Shown in pieces: positions 23,730 to 31,503 of a stretch of 34,673 nucleotides of DNA (positions are counted from its first letter, which is position 1; every line of letters starts with the position of its first letter). This DNA is from Planctomycetia bacterium. Lineage in GTDB: Bacteria; Planctomycetota; MHYJ01; WSZJ01. The translations under genes were made by a program, and so were the position numbers. The DNA is taken from NCBI GenBank assembly GCA_020849035.1, contig JADLHC010000182.1, positions 1 to 34,673 of the forward strand. Reading direction: 5' to 3'. The notes beneath the pieces are model-generated. The model searched no databases. It saw only the letters and a list, made by a program, of their open reading frames with translations, and was not told the DNA's origin.

Positions 23730-24449
23730 GACGACTTCGGCCCCGTCGAGGAGGCGGCGGAAGTCCTCGAGGGCGGCGTCGCCGGGCTCGGCGCGGTTGA
23801 AGACGAAGGCGCAGGCCTTGCCGTCGGCGCGCGCGCGGCGGATGGCGCGCCAGGTCTCCTCGTCGGCGTATTTCGACGGGTTGACGACGAAGACGAGGAG
23901 GTCCGCGAGGCGGTAGAGGTCCTCGGCGACGCGGCGGTTGTCCTTCTCCACGGAGTCGTAGTCCGGGGCGTCGACCAGGACGACGGAGGCGAGGGAGGGC
24001 TCCTCGTGTGTCATGAGCTCGACGGTCATGGTGCCGGCTTTCGGCTGGCCCGGCGTCGCGGTCTTCTTCGAGTAGGACGGAAGGACATCGGGGGCTTCCA
24101 GCGCCGGGGCCGCGGACCGGTGGTGGTACAGCAGGGGCTCGGTGGTGCAGGGCCGCCGGACGGACGTTTCCGTAACCGGGCGCCCCGCCAGGGTGTTGAG
24201 GATCGTCGACTTGCCGACCCCCGTCCCTCCGTACAGCACCACGACGGCCGGCGCACCGATCCCGCGCCCCAGCCGGAACCGCACGTGGTCGTCCAGCCGC
24301 TTGCGTGCTTCCTCCAGCGCCGCGGCGGCCCTCCCGTCCGTTTCCGCCCAGCCGGGGACTCGGGCGGAGAGAAGCGCCGCGGCCAGCGACTCCAGGCGCT
24401 CCAGCGCCCGCAGGCGCAGCGGCTCGAAGTCCAGTCGTGGAGATGCCAT
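23727..24449 (-). CDS. GTPase domain of a split dynamin-like protein
   Basis: This 240-residue protein from ATG 24449 holds a complete GTPase domain and little else. The P-loop is LYGGTGVGKSTILNT, switch I is RRPCTTEPL, switch II is LVDAPDYDS (Asp instead of Gly, as in the paralogue), and the G4 motif is degenerate (FNRAEPGD instead of NKxD), so guanine selectivity may be relaxed. It stops at TAA 23727, just where the helical domain should begin, and the same frame resumes with the 338-residue part. Either the two make one protein by readthrough, two chains that assemble, or the gene is a fresh pseudogene. A TACACT box lies nine bases before the ATG; no Shine-Dalgarno is seen. It is divergent from glutamate dehydrogenase. 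Confidence 0.82.
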   Translation of the reverse strand: MASPRLDFEPLRLRALERLESLAAALLSARVPGWAETDGRAAAALEEARKRLDDHVRFRLGRGIGAPAVVVLYGGTGVGKSTILNTLAGRPVTETSVRRPCTTEPLLYHHRSAAPALEAPDVLPSYSKKTATPGQPKAGTMTVELMTHEEPSLASVVLVDAPDYDSVEKDNRRVAEDLYRLADLLVFVVNPSKYADEETWRAIRRARADGKACAFVFNRAEPGDAALEDFRRLLDGAEVV

Positions 24450-24518
24450 CGAAGTCGAAGTGTAACGTCGTTCCGGAAACAGGGTTGCGAGATTCGCCCC
24501 CTGCCTGCCACCCTGAAT

Positions 24519-24548
24519 TTGACCTTGCGAGCCCCCGCTCCCTACAAT
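24519..24548 (+). promoter_or_regulatory. Promoter of glutamate dehydrogenase
   Basis: TTGACC (24519-24524, 5/6), an 18-base spacer and TACAAT (24543-24548, 5/6), followed by AGGAG and ATG 24576. The leader would be about 20 bases long. Confidence 0.7.
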
Positions 24549-24575
24549 GCCCCGACTTCATAGGAGCTCGCAACC

Positions 24576-25838
24576 ATGGCCCAGGGACCCTCCCTTTATG
24601 AAACGGCGGTGCTTCAGTTCGAGCGTGCCGCCGACGCCACGAACCTCACCCCGTACGTTCGAGAGATCCTCCGCCACCCGAAGAACGAGGTGCTGGTCAA
24701 CTTCCCCGTCCTGCTGGACAACGGGAGTTACAAGGTCTTCCCCGGCTACCGCATCCAGCACAACAACGTGCTGGGCCCCTTCAAGGGCGGCATCCGGTAC
24801 CACCCCTCCGTCAACATCGACGAAGTCCGCGCCCTTGCGGCGTGGATGACCTTCAAGTGCGCCCTCGCGGGCCTGCCGTTCGGCGGCGCCAAGGGCGGCG
24901 TCGCGGTGGACCCCAAGGCGTTCTCCCCCGGCGAGGTCACCCGCATCACCCGGCGGTTCACCAGCGCCCTCGGCGCCAACATCGGGCCCGAGCACGACAT
25001 TCCCGCGCCGGACGTCGGCACCAACGCCCACACCATGGTGCTCATGATGGACACCTACATGAACAGCCAGGCGACCTCGACCCGGCAGGCGTCGTGGGGC
25101 GTCGTCACCGGCAAGTCCCTCACCTGCGGCGGCTCCGAGGGCCGCGAAAAGGCCACCGGCCAGGGCGTCCAGATCACCCTCGAGTCGTTCGCCAAGGAAG
25201 CCAAAGTCGAGCTCGACAAGGCCACCTTCTCCATCCAGGGCTTCGGCAACGTCGGCTCCTTCGGCGCCGTCGCCATCGCCGAGATGGGCGCGAAGCTCAC
25301 GGCGGTCCAGGACCACACCGGCTCCATCAAGAACGAGAAGGGCATCGACGCGAAGGCCCTCTTCGAATACTTCCGCAAGGCCGGCGGCATCAAGGGCTAC
25401 CCCGAAGCCGGAGCGTGCTCCAGCGAGGATTTCTGGAAGACAAAGGTCGACGTCCTCGTCCCGGCCGCCTTCGAGAACCAGATCACCGAGCAGAACGTCG
25501 GCTGGATCGACGCGAAGATCATCGCCGAGGGCGCCAACGGCCCCGTGACGATGGCCGCCGAGAAGAAGCTCCTCGAGCGCGGCACGATCTTCATCCCCGA
25601 CATCCTCTGCAACGCCGGCGGCGTCACCGTCAGCTACTTCGAGTGGATCCAGAACAAGCGCAGCGAGCACTGGGACCTCGACGAGGTGGACGCGCGGCTG
25701 AAGAAGCAGCTGACGCGGGCGTGCGCGAACGTGAAGAAGGAGGCGAAGCGGCTGAAGTGCGACTTCCGCACGGCGGCCTACGCGGTGGGGCTGCAGCGGA
25801 TCGAGGCGGCCTACCTGGAGCGCGGGATCTTCCCGTAG
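24576..25838 (+). CDS. gdhA: Glu/Leu/Phe/Val dehydrogenase family, probably glutamate dehydrogenase
   Basis: This 420-residue enzyme matches the hexameric short glutamate dehydrogenases that interconvert glutamate and 2-oxoglutarate plus ammonia. Substrate-binding lysines lie in GPFKGGIRYHP and MTFKCALAGLPFGGAKGG, where Lys106 is the signature catalytic lysine. The Rossmann domain has FSIQGFGNVGSFGA. The later motifs PAAFENQITEQN and ILCNAGGVTVSYFEWIQN are typical of NAD-dependent members. The start ATG 24576 has AGGAG upstream and its own promoter. It is cytoplasmic. A strong intrinsic terminator follows 18 bases after the stop, so it is a single-gene unit. Confidence 0.96.
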   Translation: MAQGPSLYETAVLQFERAADATNLTPYVREILRHPKNEVLVNFPVLLDNGSYKVFPGYRIQHNNVLGPFKGGIRYHPSVNIDEVRALAAWMTFKCALAGLPFGGAKGGVAVDPKAFSPGEVTRITRRFTSALGANIGPEHDIPAPDVGTNAHTMVLMMDTYMNSQATSTRQASWGVVTGKSLTCGGSEGREKATGQGVQITLESFAKEAKVELDKATFSIQGFGNVGSFGAVAIAEMGAKLTAVQDHTGSIKNEKGIDAKALFEYFRKAGGIKGYPEAGACSSEDFWKTKVDVLVPAAFENQITEQNVGWIDAKIIAEGANGPVTMAAEKKLLERGTIFIPDILCNAGGVTVSYFEWIQNKRSEHWDLDEVDARLKKQLTRACANVKKEAKRLKCDFRTAAYAVGLQRIEAAYLERGIFP

Positions 25839-25855
25839 CGCGTCCCGGAAAACAG

Positions 25856-25884
25856 AAAACCGCGGCGAGAGCCGCGGTTTTTTT
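25856..25884. terminator. Rho-independent terminator
   Basis: AAAACCGCGGC and GCCGCGGTTTT pair around GAGA, followed by a run of seven T on the plus strand and preceded by an A run for the minus strand. It serves glutamate dehydrogenase and can also stop the converging receiver gene. Confidence 0.93.
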
Positions 25885-25902
25885 GTCGGCCGCCCGGGAA
25901 CG

Positions 25903-26334
25903 TCAGTGCTTCGCCTTCTTCTTCTCGCCCGCCCGCGCGAGCTTGCGCGTCGCCGACTTCTGCGGCCGCAGGCCCTGCGTCAGGACCTCGGCGACCATGC
26001 CCTCGGCGATCGGCTTGCGCATGAGCCCGATGCACCCGAGCCGGAGCGCCTGCTCGGCGGCGCGCTCGTTGTTCGCGCCGACGATCGCGATCACCGGCAC
26101 CTCGCGGAACGCGCGGTTCTTGAAGAAGTTCTTCAGCTCGTCCCAGGACTTGGGAACGTCCGTGTTCCACACGACGAGGTCGGGCGTCACTTTGCGAAGG
26201 CTGTCGCGGGCGTCCTGCGGCGTGAGCGCGAGGTGAGGGATGTTGCCCATCTCCTCGATGCAGTCTTCGAACATGAGGAGGTCGTCGACGATGTCGTCGA
26301 CAATCAGGATGTTCTTGATGGGCGCCTGGTGCAT
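25903..26334 (-). CDS. Stand-alone receiver domain lacking the phospho-acceptor Asp
   Basis: This 143-residue protein is a single response-regulator receiver fold with a Lys/Arg-rich tail (SATRKLARAGEKKKAKH). The acidic pair Asp13-Asp14 (ILIVDDIVDD) and the conserved Lys107 (LMRKPIAEG) are present. The position of the phosphorylated Asp, expected in PDLVxxDxxxP, reads PDLVVWNTDVP, so it is Asn57, and the switch Thr/Ser is Val85 in PVIAIVGANN. Asp59 is nearby but shifted by two. It is therefore probably a pseudo-receiver working by binding, not phosphotransfer. No kinase is nearby. The start ATG 26334 has AGGTGAG upstream and a good promoter at 26366-26394. Confidence 0.88.
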   Translation of the reverse strand: MHQAPIKNILIVDDIVDDLLMFEDCIEEMGNIPHLALTPQDARDSLRKVTPDLVVWNTDVPKSWDELKNFFKNRAFREVPVIAIVGANNERAAEQALRLGCIGLMRKPIAEGMVAEVLTQGLRPQKSATRKLARAGEKKKAKH

Positions 26335-26365
26335 CTCACCTCGAGGGGGGAATGAAGAGCGGCGA

Positions 26366-26394
26366 ATTCTACGGGGGGTTGTGAACCGTGTCTA
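26366..26394 (-). promoter_or_regulatory. Promoter of the receiver gene
   Basis: On the minus strand TAGACA (26394-26389, 5/6), 17-base spacer, TAGAAT (26371-26366, 5/6). The start would be near 26359, about 25 bases before the ATG. The -10 word is the same TAGAAT as at 10899-10904. Confidence 0.7.
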
Positions 26395-26494
26395 GCGATG
26401 GAAGGAAGAAAGATGCCGGATGGAGGGTGGGAGATCGGAGGTAGGCATGAGAGGGGGTGATGTATTGCAAAATGAAATTTCACATTGATAAGCG

Positions 26495-26821
26495 CTATCC
26501 AAGCGACCCAAGATCTCTTCCGCCAAGGACATGGAGATGAAGGTGGAAGACTGTCTGCCCGGCTCCCGCTCCAGTATTCGCGATCGTTCGAAACTCCTTC
26601 AAGCCTTCCTTCGCGGCCACGTCCTTCACCCCCTTCAGCAGCGCCGCCGCGATCGCCGGATCCTCCAGCTCCGCCAGCGACGCCATGTGCTTCTTCGGCA
26701 TCACCAGCACGTGCACCGGCGCCTGCGGCGCCCGATCCCGGATCGCCACCACCTGCTCGTTCTCCAGCACCTTCTGCGACGGTATCTCCCCCGCCGCGAT
26801 CCGGCAGAATATGCAGCTCAT
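26495..26821 (-). CDS. HIT-family nucleotide-binding protein (HinT-like)
   Basis: This 108-residue protein has the size and sequence of bacterial histidine-triad phosphoramidases, which hydrolyse AMP-linked amines and adenylated intermediates. It starts MSCIFCRIAAGEIPSQKVLEN, carries APVHVLVMPKKHMASL in the middle, and ends with the triad HLHLHVLGGRDLG. The start is ATG 26821 with GGAGG four bases upstream; seven more codons to 26842 are open. The 5' end of the gene is divergent from moaA. It is cytoplasmic. Confidence 0.95.
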   Translation of the reverse strand: MSCIFCRIAAGEIPSQKVLENEQVVAIRDRAPQAPVHVLVMPKKHMASLAELEDPAIAAALLKGVKDVAAKEGLKEFRTIANTGAGAGQTVFHLHLHVLGGRDLGSLG

Positions 26822-26892
26822 CGGGCCTCCTTTCCCGCCCATTGAAGCGCCGCGCGCCGATTCCGCAACTTCCCGCAGCGGTGGACCGAGGA

Positions 26893-26898
26893 TACGAT
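26893..26898 (+). promoter_or_regulatory. -10 box TACGAT, six bases before moaA ATG
   Basis: TACGAT, then AAGGCC, then ATG 26905. The AAGG is too close to be a ribosome-binding site. No convincing -35 is seen. Confidence 0.45.
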
Positions 26899-26904
26899 AA
26901 GGCC

Positions 26905-27915
26905 ATGTTCGAGCCGCTGCTCGACCGCCACCGCAGGCCGCTCCGCGACCTCCGCATCTCGGTCACAGACCGCTGCAATTTCCGCTGCACCTACTGCATG
27001 CCGCGGGACGTCTTCGGGCCGAACTACGCGTTCATGGACCGCAGGGAGTTGCTCACCTTCGAGGAGATCACGCGCCTGGCGGCTGTGTTCCGCGGCCTCG
27101 GCATCGAAAAGGTGCGGCTCACCGGCGGCGAACCGACCCTGCGGCGCGACCTCGACCGGCTGGTCAGGATGCTCGCCGGACTTCCCGGGCTGGACCTCAC
27201 GCTCACGACGAACGGGTCCACCCTCGAGGGGCTCGCCGAGCCGCTCGCCTCGGCGGGACTGAAGCGGGTCACGGTGAGCCTCGATTCGCTCGACGACGCC
27301 GTGTTCGCGAAGATGAACGACGCGAATTTCCCGGTGGCGCGCGTGCTCGCCGGGATCGAGGCGGCCGCGAAGGCGGGCCTGCGCCCGATCAAGGTGAACT
27401 GCGTCGTCAACCGCCGGATCAACCTGGGCGGCGTCCTCGACCTCGCGCGACAATTCCGCGGCACGCCCCACGTCATGCGCTTCATCGAATTCATGGACGT
27501 CGGCACGACCAATGGCTGGCGGATGGACGACGTGGTGCCGTCGCGCGAGTTGATCGCGCTGATCGGGAAGGAGTGGCCGATCGAGCCGGTCGAGGCGGGC
27601 TACCCGGGCGAGGTTGCGGCGCGGTGGCGCTACCGCGACGGATCGGGCGAGATCGGGTTCATCTCGTCGGTCACGCAGCCGTTCTGCCGCGCCTGCAATC
27701 GCGCCCGGCTCTCGGCGGACGGACGGCTCTTCACGTGCCTGTTCGGCGTCCAGGGCCACGACCTCCGCGGACCCCTCCGTGCCGGCGCCTCCGACGCCGC
27801 GCTGGCGGACGTCATCCGAGAGGCCTGGCGCCGGCGCGACGATCGCTACTCCGAGCTTCGCTCCGCGGAGACTGCGGGACTGCCGAAGATCGAGATGTCC
27901 TTCATCGGGGGATAG
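26905..27915 (+). CDS. moaA: GTP 3',8-cyclase MoaA (molybdenum cofactor synthesis)
   Basis: This 336-residue radical-SAM enzyme converts GTP to the first molybdopterin intermediate together with MoaC. The SAM cluster is bound by Cys24, Cys28 and Cys31 (TDRCNFRCTYCMP), and the second cluster by the Cys set in FCRACNRARLSADGRLFTC. The signatures VRLTGGEPTLRRDL, TTNGSTL and MRFIEFMDVG are all present, and the C-terminus ends in the required Gly-Gly. It is cytoplasmic. No other molybdenum-cofactor gene lies in the window, so the pathway is dispersed in this genome. It may be transcribed without a leader (see 26893). Confidence 0.97.
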   Translation: MFEPLLDRHRRPLRDLRISVTDRCNFRCTYCMPRDVFGPNYAFMDRRELLTFEEITRLAAVFRGLGIEKVRLTGGEPTLRRDLDRLVRMLAGLPGLDLTLTTNGSTLEGLAEPLASAGLKRVTVSLDSLDDAVFAKMNDANFPVARVLAGIEAAAKAGLRPIKVNCVVNRRINLGGVLDLARQFRGTPHVMRFIEFMDVGTTNGWRMDDVVPSRELIALIGKEWPIEPVEAGYPGEVAARWRYRDGSGEIGFISSVTQPFCRACNRARLSADGRLFTCLFGVQGHDLRGPLRAGASDAALADVIREAWRRRDDRYSELRSAETAGLPKIEMSFIGG

Positions 27916-27938
27916 CCCCCTATCGTCCGCGCTTTCGC

Positions 27939-27967
27939 TTCACGACCCCCGGGACGAGGGATATCTT
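27939..27967 (+). promoter_or_regulatory. Possible promoter of the aspartase gene
   Basis: TTCACG (27939-27944, 4/6), 17-base spacer, TATCTT (27962-27967, 4/6), 33 bases before ATG 28001. It resembles the candidate aconitase promoter. Confidence 0.45.
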
Positions 27968-28000
27968 GGACGTTTCCCGCCCTTCTCGGAGACACGCCCC

Positions 28001-29395
28001 ATGGACTTCCGCATCGAAAAGGACTCCCTCGGCGAGCTCAAGGTTCCCGCGGCCGCCTATTACGGCGTCCAGACCCAGCGCGCGGTCGAGAATTACCCGA
28101 TCTCCGGCCTCAGGCCGCTTCCCGCCTTCGTCAAGGCCACCATCCAGATCAAGAAGGCGGCGGCGAAGGTGCACAAGGGGCTGAAGCTGCTGGCGAAGGA
28201 GAAGGCGGACGCCATCGTCAAGGCCGCCGACGAGGTCCTCTCCGGCCTGCACGCGGACCAGTTCGTCGTGGACATCTTCCAGGCCGGCGCGGGCACGTCG
28301 CACAACATGAACTGCAACGAGGTGCTCGCGAACCGGGCGTGCGAGATCCTCGGGGGGAAGCGCGGGGACGTGAAGCTGTGTTCGCCGAACGACCACGTGA
28401 ACATGGGGCAGTCCACGAACGACGTGATCCCGACGGCGATCCGGCTGGCGGCGCTGGACGTGCTGCCGGGGCTGGTGAAGGCGGCGGAGCGGCTGTCGAA
28501 GTCGTTCGAGGCGAAGGCGAAGGAGTTCGACGGGATCGTGAAGACGGGGCGGACGCACCTGCAGGACGCGGTGCCGGTGCGGCTCGGGCAGGAGTTCGGC
28601 GCGTACGCGTTCAACGCGGGGCGGCACGCGAAGTCGATCGAGGCGAGCGCGGACGGCCTGCGCGAGCTGGGGCTGGGCGGCAGCGCGGCGGGGACGGGGC
28701 TGAACGTGCACCCCGAGTACCGGTCGCGCGTCGCGAAGGCGCTGTCGGAGCAGACCGGCGAGAAGCTCCGCATGGCCGGCGACTACTTCGAGGCGATGCA
28801 GTCCATGCGCCCGATCCAGGACGTCGCGCTCGCGATCCAGTCGTTCGTGCTCGACCTGACGCGCATCTGCAACGACATGCGCATGCTCTGCAGCGGGCCG
28901 CTGACGGGCCTCGCGGAGATCAAGGTCCCCGCCGTCCAGCCCGGCAGCTCCATCATGCCCGGCAAGATCAACCCTTCCATCCTCGAGATGGTCAACCAGC
29001 TCGGCTTCGCCATTCTCGGCCGCTGCCAGACCGTCTCCTACTGCGCCCAGGCCGGCCAGCTCGAGCTCAACGTCATGATGCCCATCATCGGCTACGAGCT
29101 CATTTCGTCCATCCAGTGGCTCGCCAACGGCGTCAACGTCCTCTGCGAGCGCTGCGTGGACGGCACCGTCGCCGACGCCGAACGCTGCAAGCACTACGCG
29201 GACATCAACGCCACCATCGGCACCGCCCTCAACCCGCACCTGGGCTACCTCAAGGTCGCCGAGTGCATCAAGGAAGCCATCGCGAAGAAGAAGACCATCG
29301 TGGACGTGGTGGTCGAGAAGGGCCTGATGCCGAAGGAAAAGGTGCTGGAGATCCTCGACCCGCGCAAGCTGACCGAGCCGGGGATTCACGAGTAG
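28001..29395 (+). CDS. aspA: Aspartate ammonia-lyase (aspartase/fumarase superfamily)
   Basis: This 464-residue cytoplasmic enzyme would convert aspartate to fumarate and ammonia. Superfamily signatures are GAGTSHNMNCNEVLAN, GRTHLQDAVPVRLGQEF and the catalytic serine loop GSSIMPGKINPS (Ser316, Ser317). I favour aspartase over fumarase because the post-loop region reads VNQLGFAILG and AGQLELNVMMP, as in aspartases, and the N-terminus reads AAAYYGVQTQRAVEN. GRTHLQ (His rather than Gln) and MPGK are more fumarase-like, so fumarate hydratase stays possible. The next gene, an aldehyde dehydrogenase, begins three bases after the stop. Confidence 0.88.
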   Translation: MDFRIEKDSLGELKVPAAAYYGVQTQRAVENYPISGLRPLPAFVKATIQIKKAAAKVHKGLKLLAKEKADAIVKAADEVLSGLHADQFVVDIFQAGAGTSHNMNCNEVLANRACEILGGKRGDVKLCSPNDHVNMGQSTNDVIPTAIRLAALDVLPGLVKAAERLSKSFEAKAKEFDGIVKTGRTHLQDAVPVRLGQEFGAYAFNAGRHAKSIEASADGLRELGLGGSAAGTGLNVHPEYRSRVAKALSEQTGEKLRMAGDYFEAMQSMRPIQDVALAIQSFVLDLTRICNDMRMLCSGPLTGLAEIKVPAVQPGSSIMPGKINPSILEMVNQLGFAILGRCQTVSYCAQAGQLELNVMMPIIGYELISSIQWLANGVNVLCERCVDGTVADAERCKHYADINATIGTALNPHLGYLKVAECIKEAIAKKKTIVDVVVEKGLMPKEKVLEILDPRKLTEPGIHE

Positions 29396-29398
29396 ACC

Positions 29399-30817
29399 GT
29401 GAAGACGCTGAACTGGATCAACGGCCAGTGGGTTCCCGCCGATTCCGGCGCCACGTTCGCCGTGGCGAACCCGGCGTCGCGCGAGGAGCTGGGGCGCGTC
29501 CCCGACTGCGGCGCCGCCGAGGCGCGCCGCGCGCTCGACGCCGCGGCGAGCGCGTTCCCGGCGTGGGCGGCGCTCCCGGCGATCGAGCGCGCCAACATCC
29601 TGTTCAACGTCTACGCCCAGATGCTGCACCGCGCGAAGGAGCTCGCGACCCTTCTCACGAAGGAAAACGGCAAGCCGATCAAGGAGGCGCTCGGCGAGAT
29701 CCAGTACGCCGCGGACTTCGTGCGGTGGAGCGCGGAGGAGGCGCGGCGCGTGTACGGCGAGACGGTGCCGGCGGCGGCGGCGGGGAAGAGGCACCTGGTG
29801 CTGAAGCAGCCGATGGGGGTGGTGGCGGCGATCACGCCGTGGAATTTCCCGTCGGCGATGATCACGCGCAAGGTGGCGCCGGCGCTGGCGGCGGGGTGCA
29901 CGGTGGTGATCAAGCCGGCGGAGCAGACGCCGCTGTCGGCGCTGGCGCTGGCGGAGCTGTTCGAGGAGGCGCGGCTGCCGGCGGGGGTGCTGAACGTGAT
30001 CACGGGGAACCCGGTGCCGATCGCGGGGGAGATGCTCGCGCACCCGAAGGTCCGCAAGATCGCGTTCACGGGGAGCACGGAGGTGGGGAAGCTGCTGATG
30101 CGCGGCGCCGCCGACGGCCTGAAACGCGTCGCGCTCGAGCTCGGCGGCCACGCGCCCTTCATCGTGTTCGCCGACGCCGACCTCGACAAGGCCGCCGAGG
30201 GGTGCGTCGCGAACAAGTTCCGCAACGCGGGGCAGACGTGCATCTGCGCGAACCGGGTGTACGTGCAGCAGGAGGCCCACGACGCGTTCGCGAAGAAGCT
30301 GGTGGAGAAGGCGGCGGCGCTCGTCGTCGGGGACGGGCTGGACGAGCGGACGCAGGTCGGGCCGATGATCGACGAGCAGGGGCTGAAGAAGGTCATCGAG
30401 CACGTCGAGGACGCGCGGCGACGCGGCGCGAAGGTGCTGTGCGGCGGGCGCGTGAAGGACGGGCGGTGGTTCGAGCCGACGGTGCTGGCGAACGTGCCGC
30501 CGGAGTCGAGGATCCTGCGCGAGGAGACGTTCGGGCCGGTCGCGCCCGTGGTCGCCTTCCGGACGGAGGACGAGGTGCTGCGGCTCGCGAACGACACGCC
30601 CTACGGGCTGGCCGCGTACTTCTACACGAAGGACGCGTCGCGGCTCTTCCGCGTCGCCGAGGCGCTCGAGGACGGCATCGTGGGCGCGAACGATCCTTCG
30701 CCGGGCGTTCCGCAGGCGCCGTTCGGAGGGATGAAGGAGAGCGGGATGGGCCGCGAGGGAGGCAAGTGGGGCGTCGAGGAGTACGTGGAGATCAAGCACG
30801 TTTCGATCGGGCTCTGA
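29399..30817 (+). CDS. gabD: Succinate-semialdehyde dehydrogenase (GabD-like aldehyde dehydrogenase)
   Basis: This 472-residue NAD(P)-dependent dehydrogenase would oxidise succinate semialdehyde to succinate. Catalytic Cys281 lies in GQTCICANR and general-base Glu247 in LELGGHAPF. The cofactor segment is AAITPWNFPSAMITRKVAPA. The text GQTCICANRVYVQ and the C-terminal APFGGMKESGMGREGGKWG are closest to GabD, though other short aldehydes could be substrates. The start is GTG 29399, three bases after the aspartase stop, so the two are coupled. It is cytoplasmic. With glutamate dehydrogenase nearby, the context fits amino-acid or GABA carbon entering the TCA cycle. Confidence 0.93.
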   Translation: MKTLNWINGQWVPADSGATFAVANPASREELGRVPDCGAAEARRALDAAASAFPAWAALPAIERANILFNVYAQMLHRAKELATLLTKENGKPIKEALGEIQYAADFVRWSAEEARRVYGETVPAAAAGKRHLVLKQPMGVVAAITPWNFPSAMITRKVAPALAAGCTVVIKPAEQTPLSALALAELFEEARLPAGVLNVITGNPVPIAGEMLAHPKVRKIAFTGSTEVGKLLMRGAADGLKRVALELGGHAPFIVFADADLDKAAEGCVANKFRNAGQTCICANRVYVQQEAHDAFAKKLVEKAAALVVGDGLDERTQVGPMIDEQGLKKVIEHVEDARRRGAKVLCGGRVKDGRWFEPTVLANVPPESRILREETFGPVAPVVAFRTEDEVLRLANDTPYGLAAYFYTKDASRLFRVAEALEDGIVGANDPSPGVPQAPFGGMKESGMGREGGKWGVEEYVEIKHVSIGL

Positions 30818-30843
30818 ACACCGCCACTCGAAGGAGGCAGGCC

Positions 30844-31503
30844 ATGCCGAAGATCGCCCTCATCCTGTCGGGCTGCGGCGTCCAGGACGGTTCCGAGATC
30901 CACGAAGCCGTGCTCTGCCTCGTCGCGCTCCAGAAGGCCGGCGCGGAGATCGTCTGCTGCGCGCCGGACATGGAGTTCACGAGCGTGAACCACCTCACGG
31001 GCAAGCCCGGCGAGAAGCGCAACGTGCTCGTCGAGGCGGCGCGCATCGCCCGCGGCCAGATCAGGGACATCGCGAAGGTGTCCGCGAAGGACGTGGACGG
31101 GGCGGTGCTGCCCGGCGGATTCGGGGCGGCGAAGAACCTCTGCACGTTCGCGACCGACGGGCCGAACTGCAGGGTCAACGAGCCCACGGCGAAGCTGCTG
31201 CGTGACCTGCACGCGGCGGGGAAGCCGGTCGGCGCGGCCTGCATCGCGCCGGCGCTGCTGGCGAAGGTGTTCGGGAACGACCTGCACCCGGAGCTGACGA
31301 TCGGCGACGATGCGGGGACGGCCAAGGCGCTCGAGGCGATGGGCGCGAAGCACAAGGCCGCGACCGCGGCGCAGGCCGTCGCGGACCGGAAGAACCGGAT
31401 CGTGACGACGCCGGCCTACATGTGCGCGAAGAACGCGGCGGAAGCGTGGCCTGGTATCGAGGCGATGGTGCGTGAAGTGCTGGAGATGGTGAAGGCCGGT
31501 TGA
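30844..31503 (+). CDS. elbB: ElbB-type DJ-1/PfpI-like protein (glyoxalase III-like)
   Basis: This 219-residue protein is of the ElbB branch of the DJ-1/PfpI superfamily, which in E. coli has weak glyoxalase activity and is linked to isoprenoid production. The nucleophile-elbow cysteine is Cys133 (GAACIAPALLAK). Family stretches are LSGCGVQDGSEIHEA, DGAVLPGGFGAAKNL and TTPAYMCAKNAAE. AGGAGG lies ten bases before ATG 30844. It follows gabD by 26 bases, so aspA-gabD-elbB is probably one transcript. Its stop codon lies inside the left arm of the inverted octamer repeat, which may end the transcript. Confidence 0.94.
   Translation: MPKIALILSGCGVQDGSEIHEAVLCLVALQKAGAEIVCCAPDMEFTSVNHLTGKPGEKRNVLVEAARIARGQIRDIAKVSAKDVDGAVLPGGFGAAKNLCTFATDGPNCRVNEPTAKLLRDLHAAGKPVGAACIAPALLAKVFGNDLHPELTIGDDAGTAKALEAMGAKHKAATAAQAVADRKNRIVTTPAYMCAKNAAEAWPGIEAMVREVLEMVKAG

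Noticed and set aside
29041-29395. Calling the 28001-29395 enzyme a class II fumarase
   Set aside because: The GQLELNVMMP region and the segment after the catalytic loop fit aspartase better, though GRTHLQ and MPGK leave some doubt.
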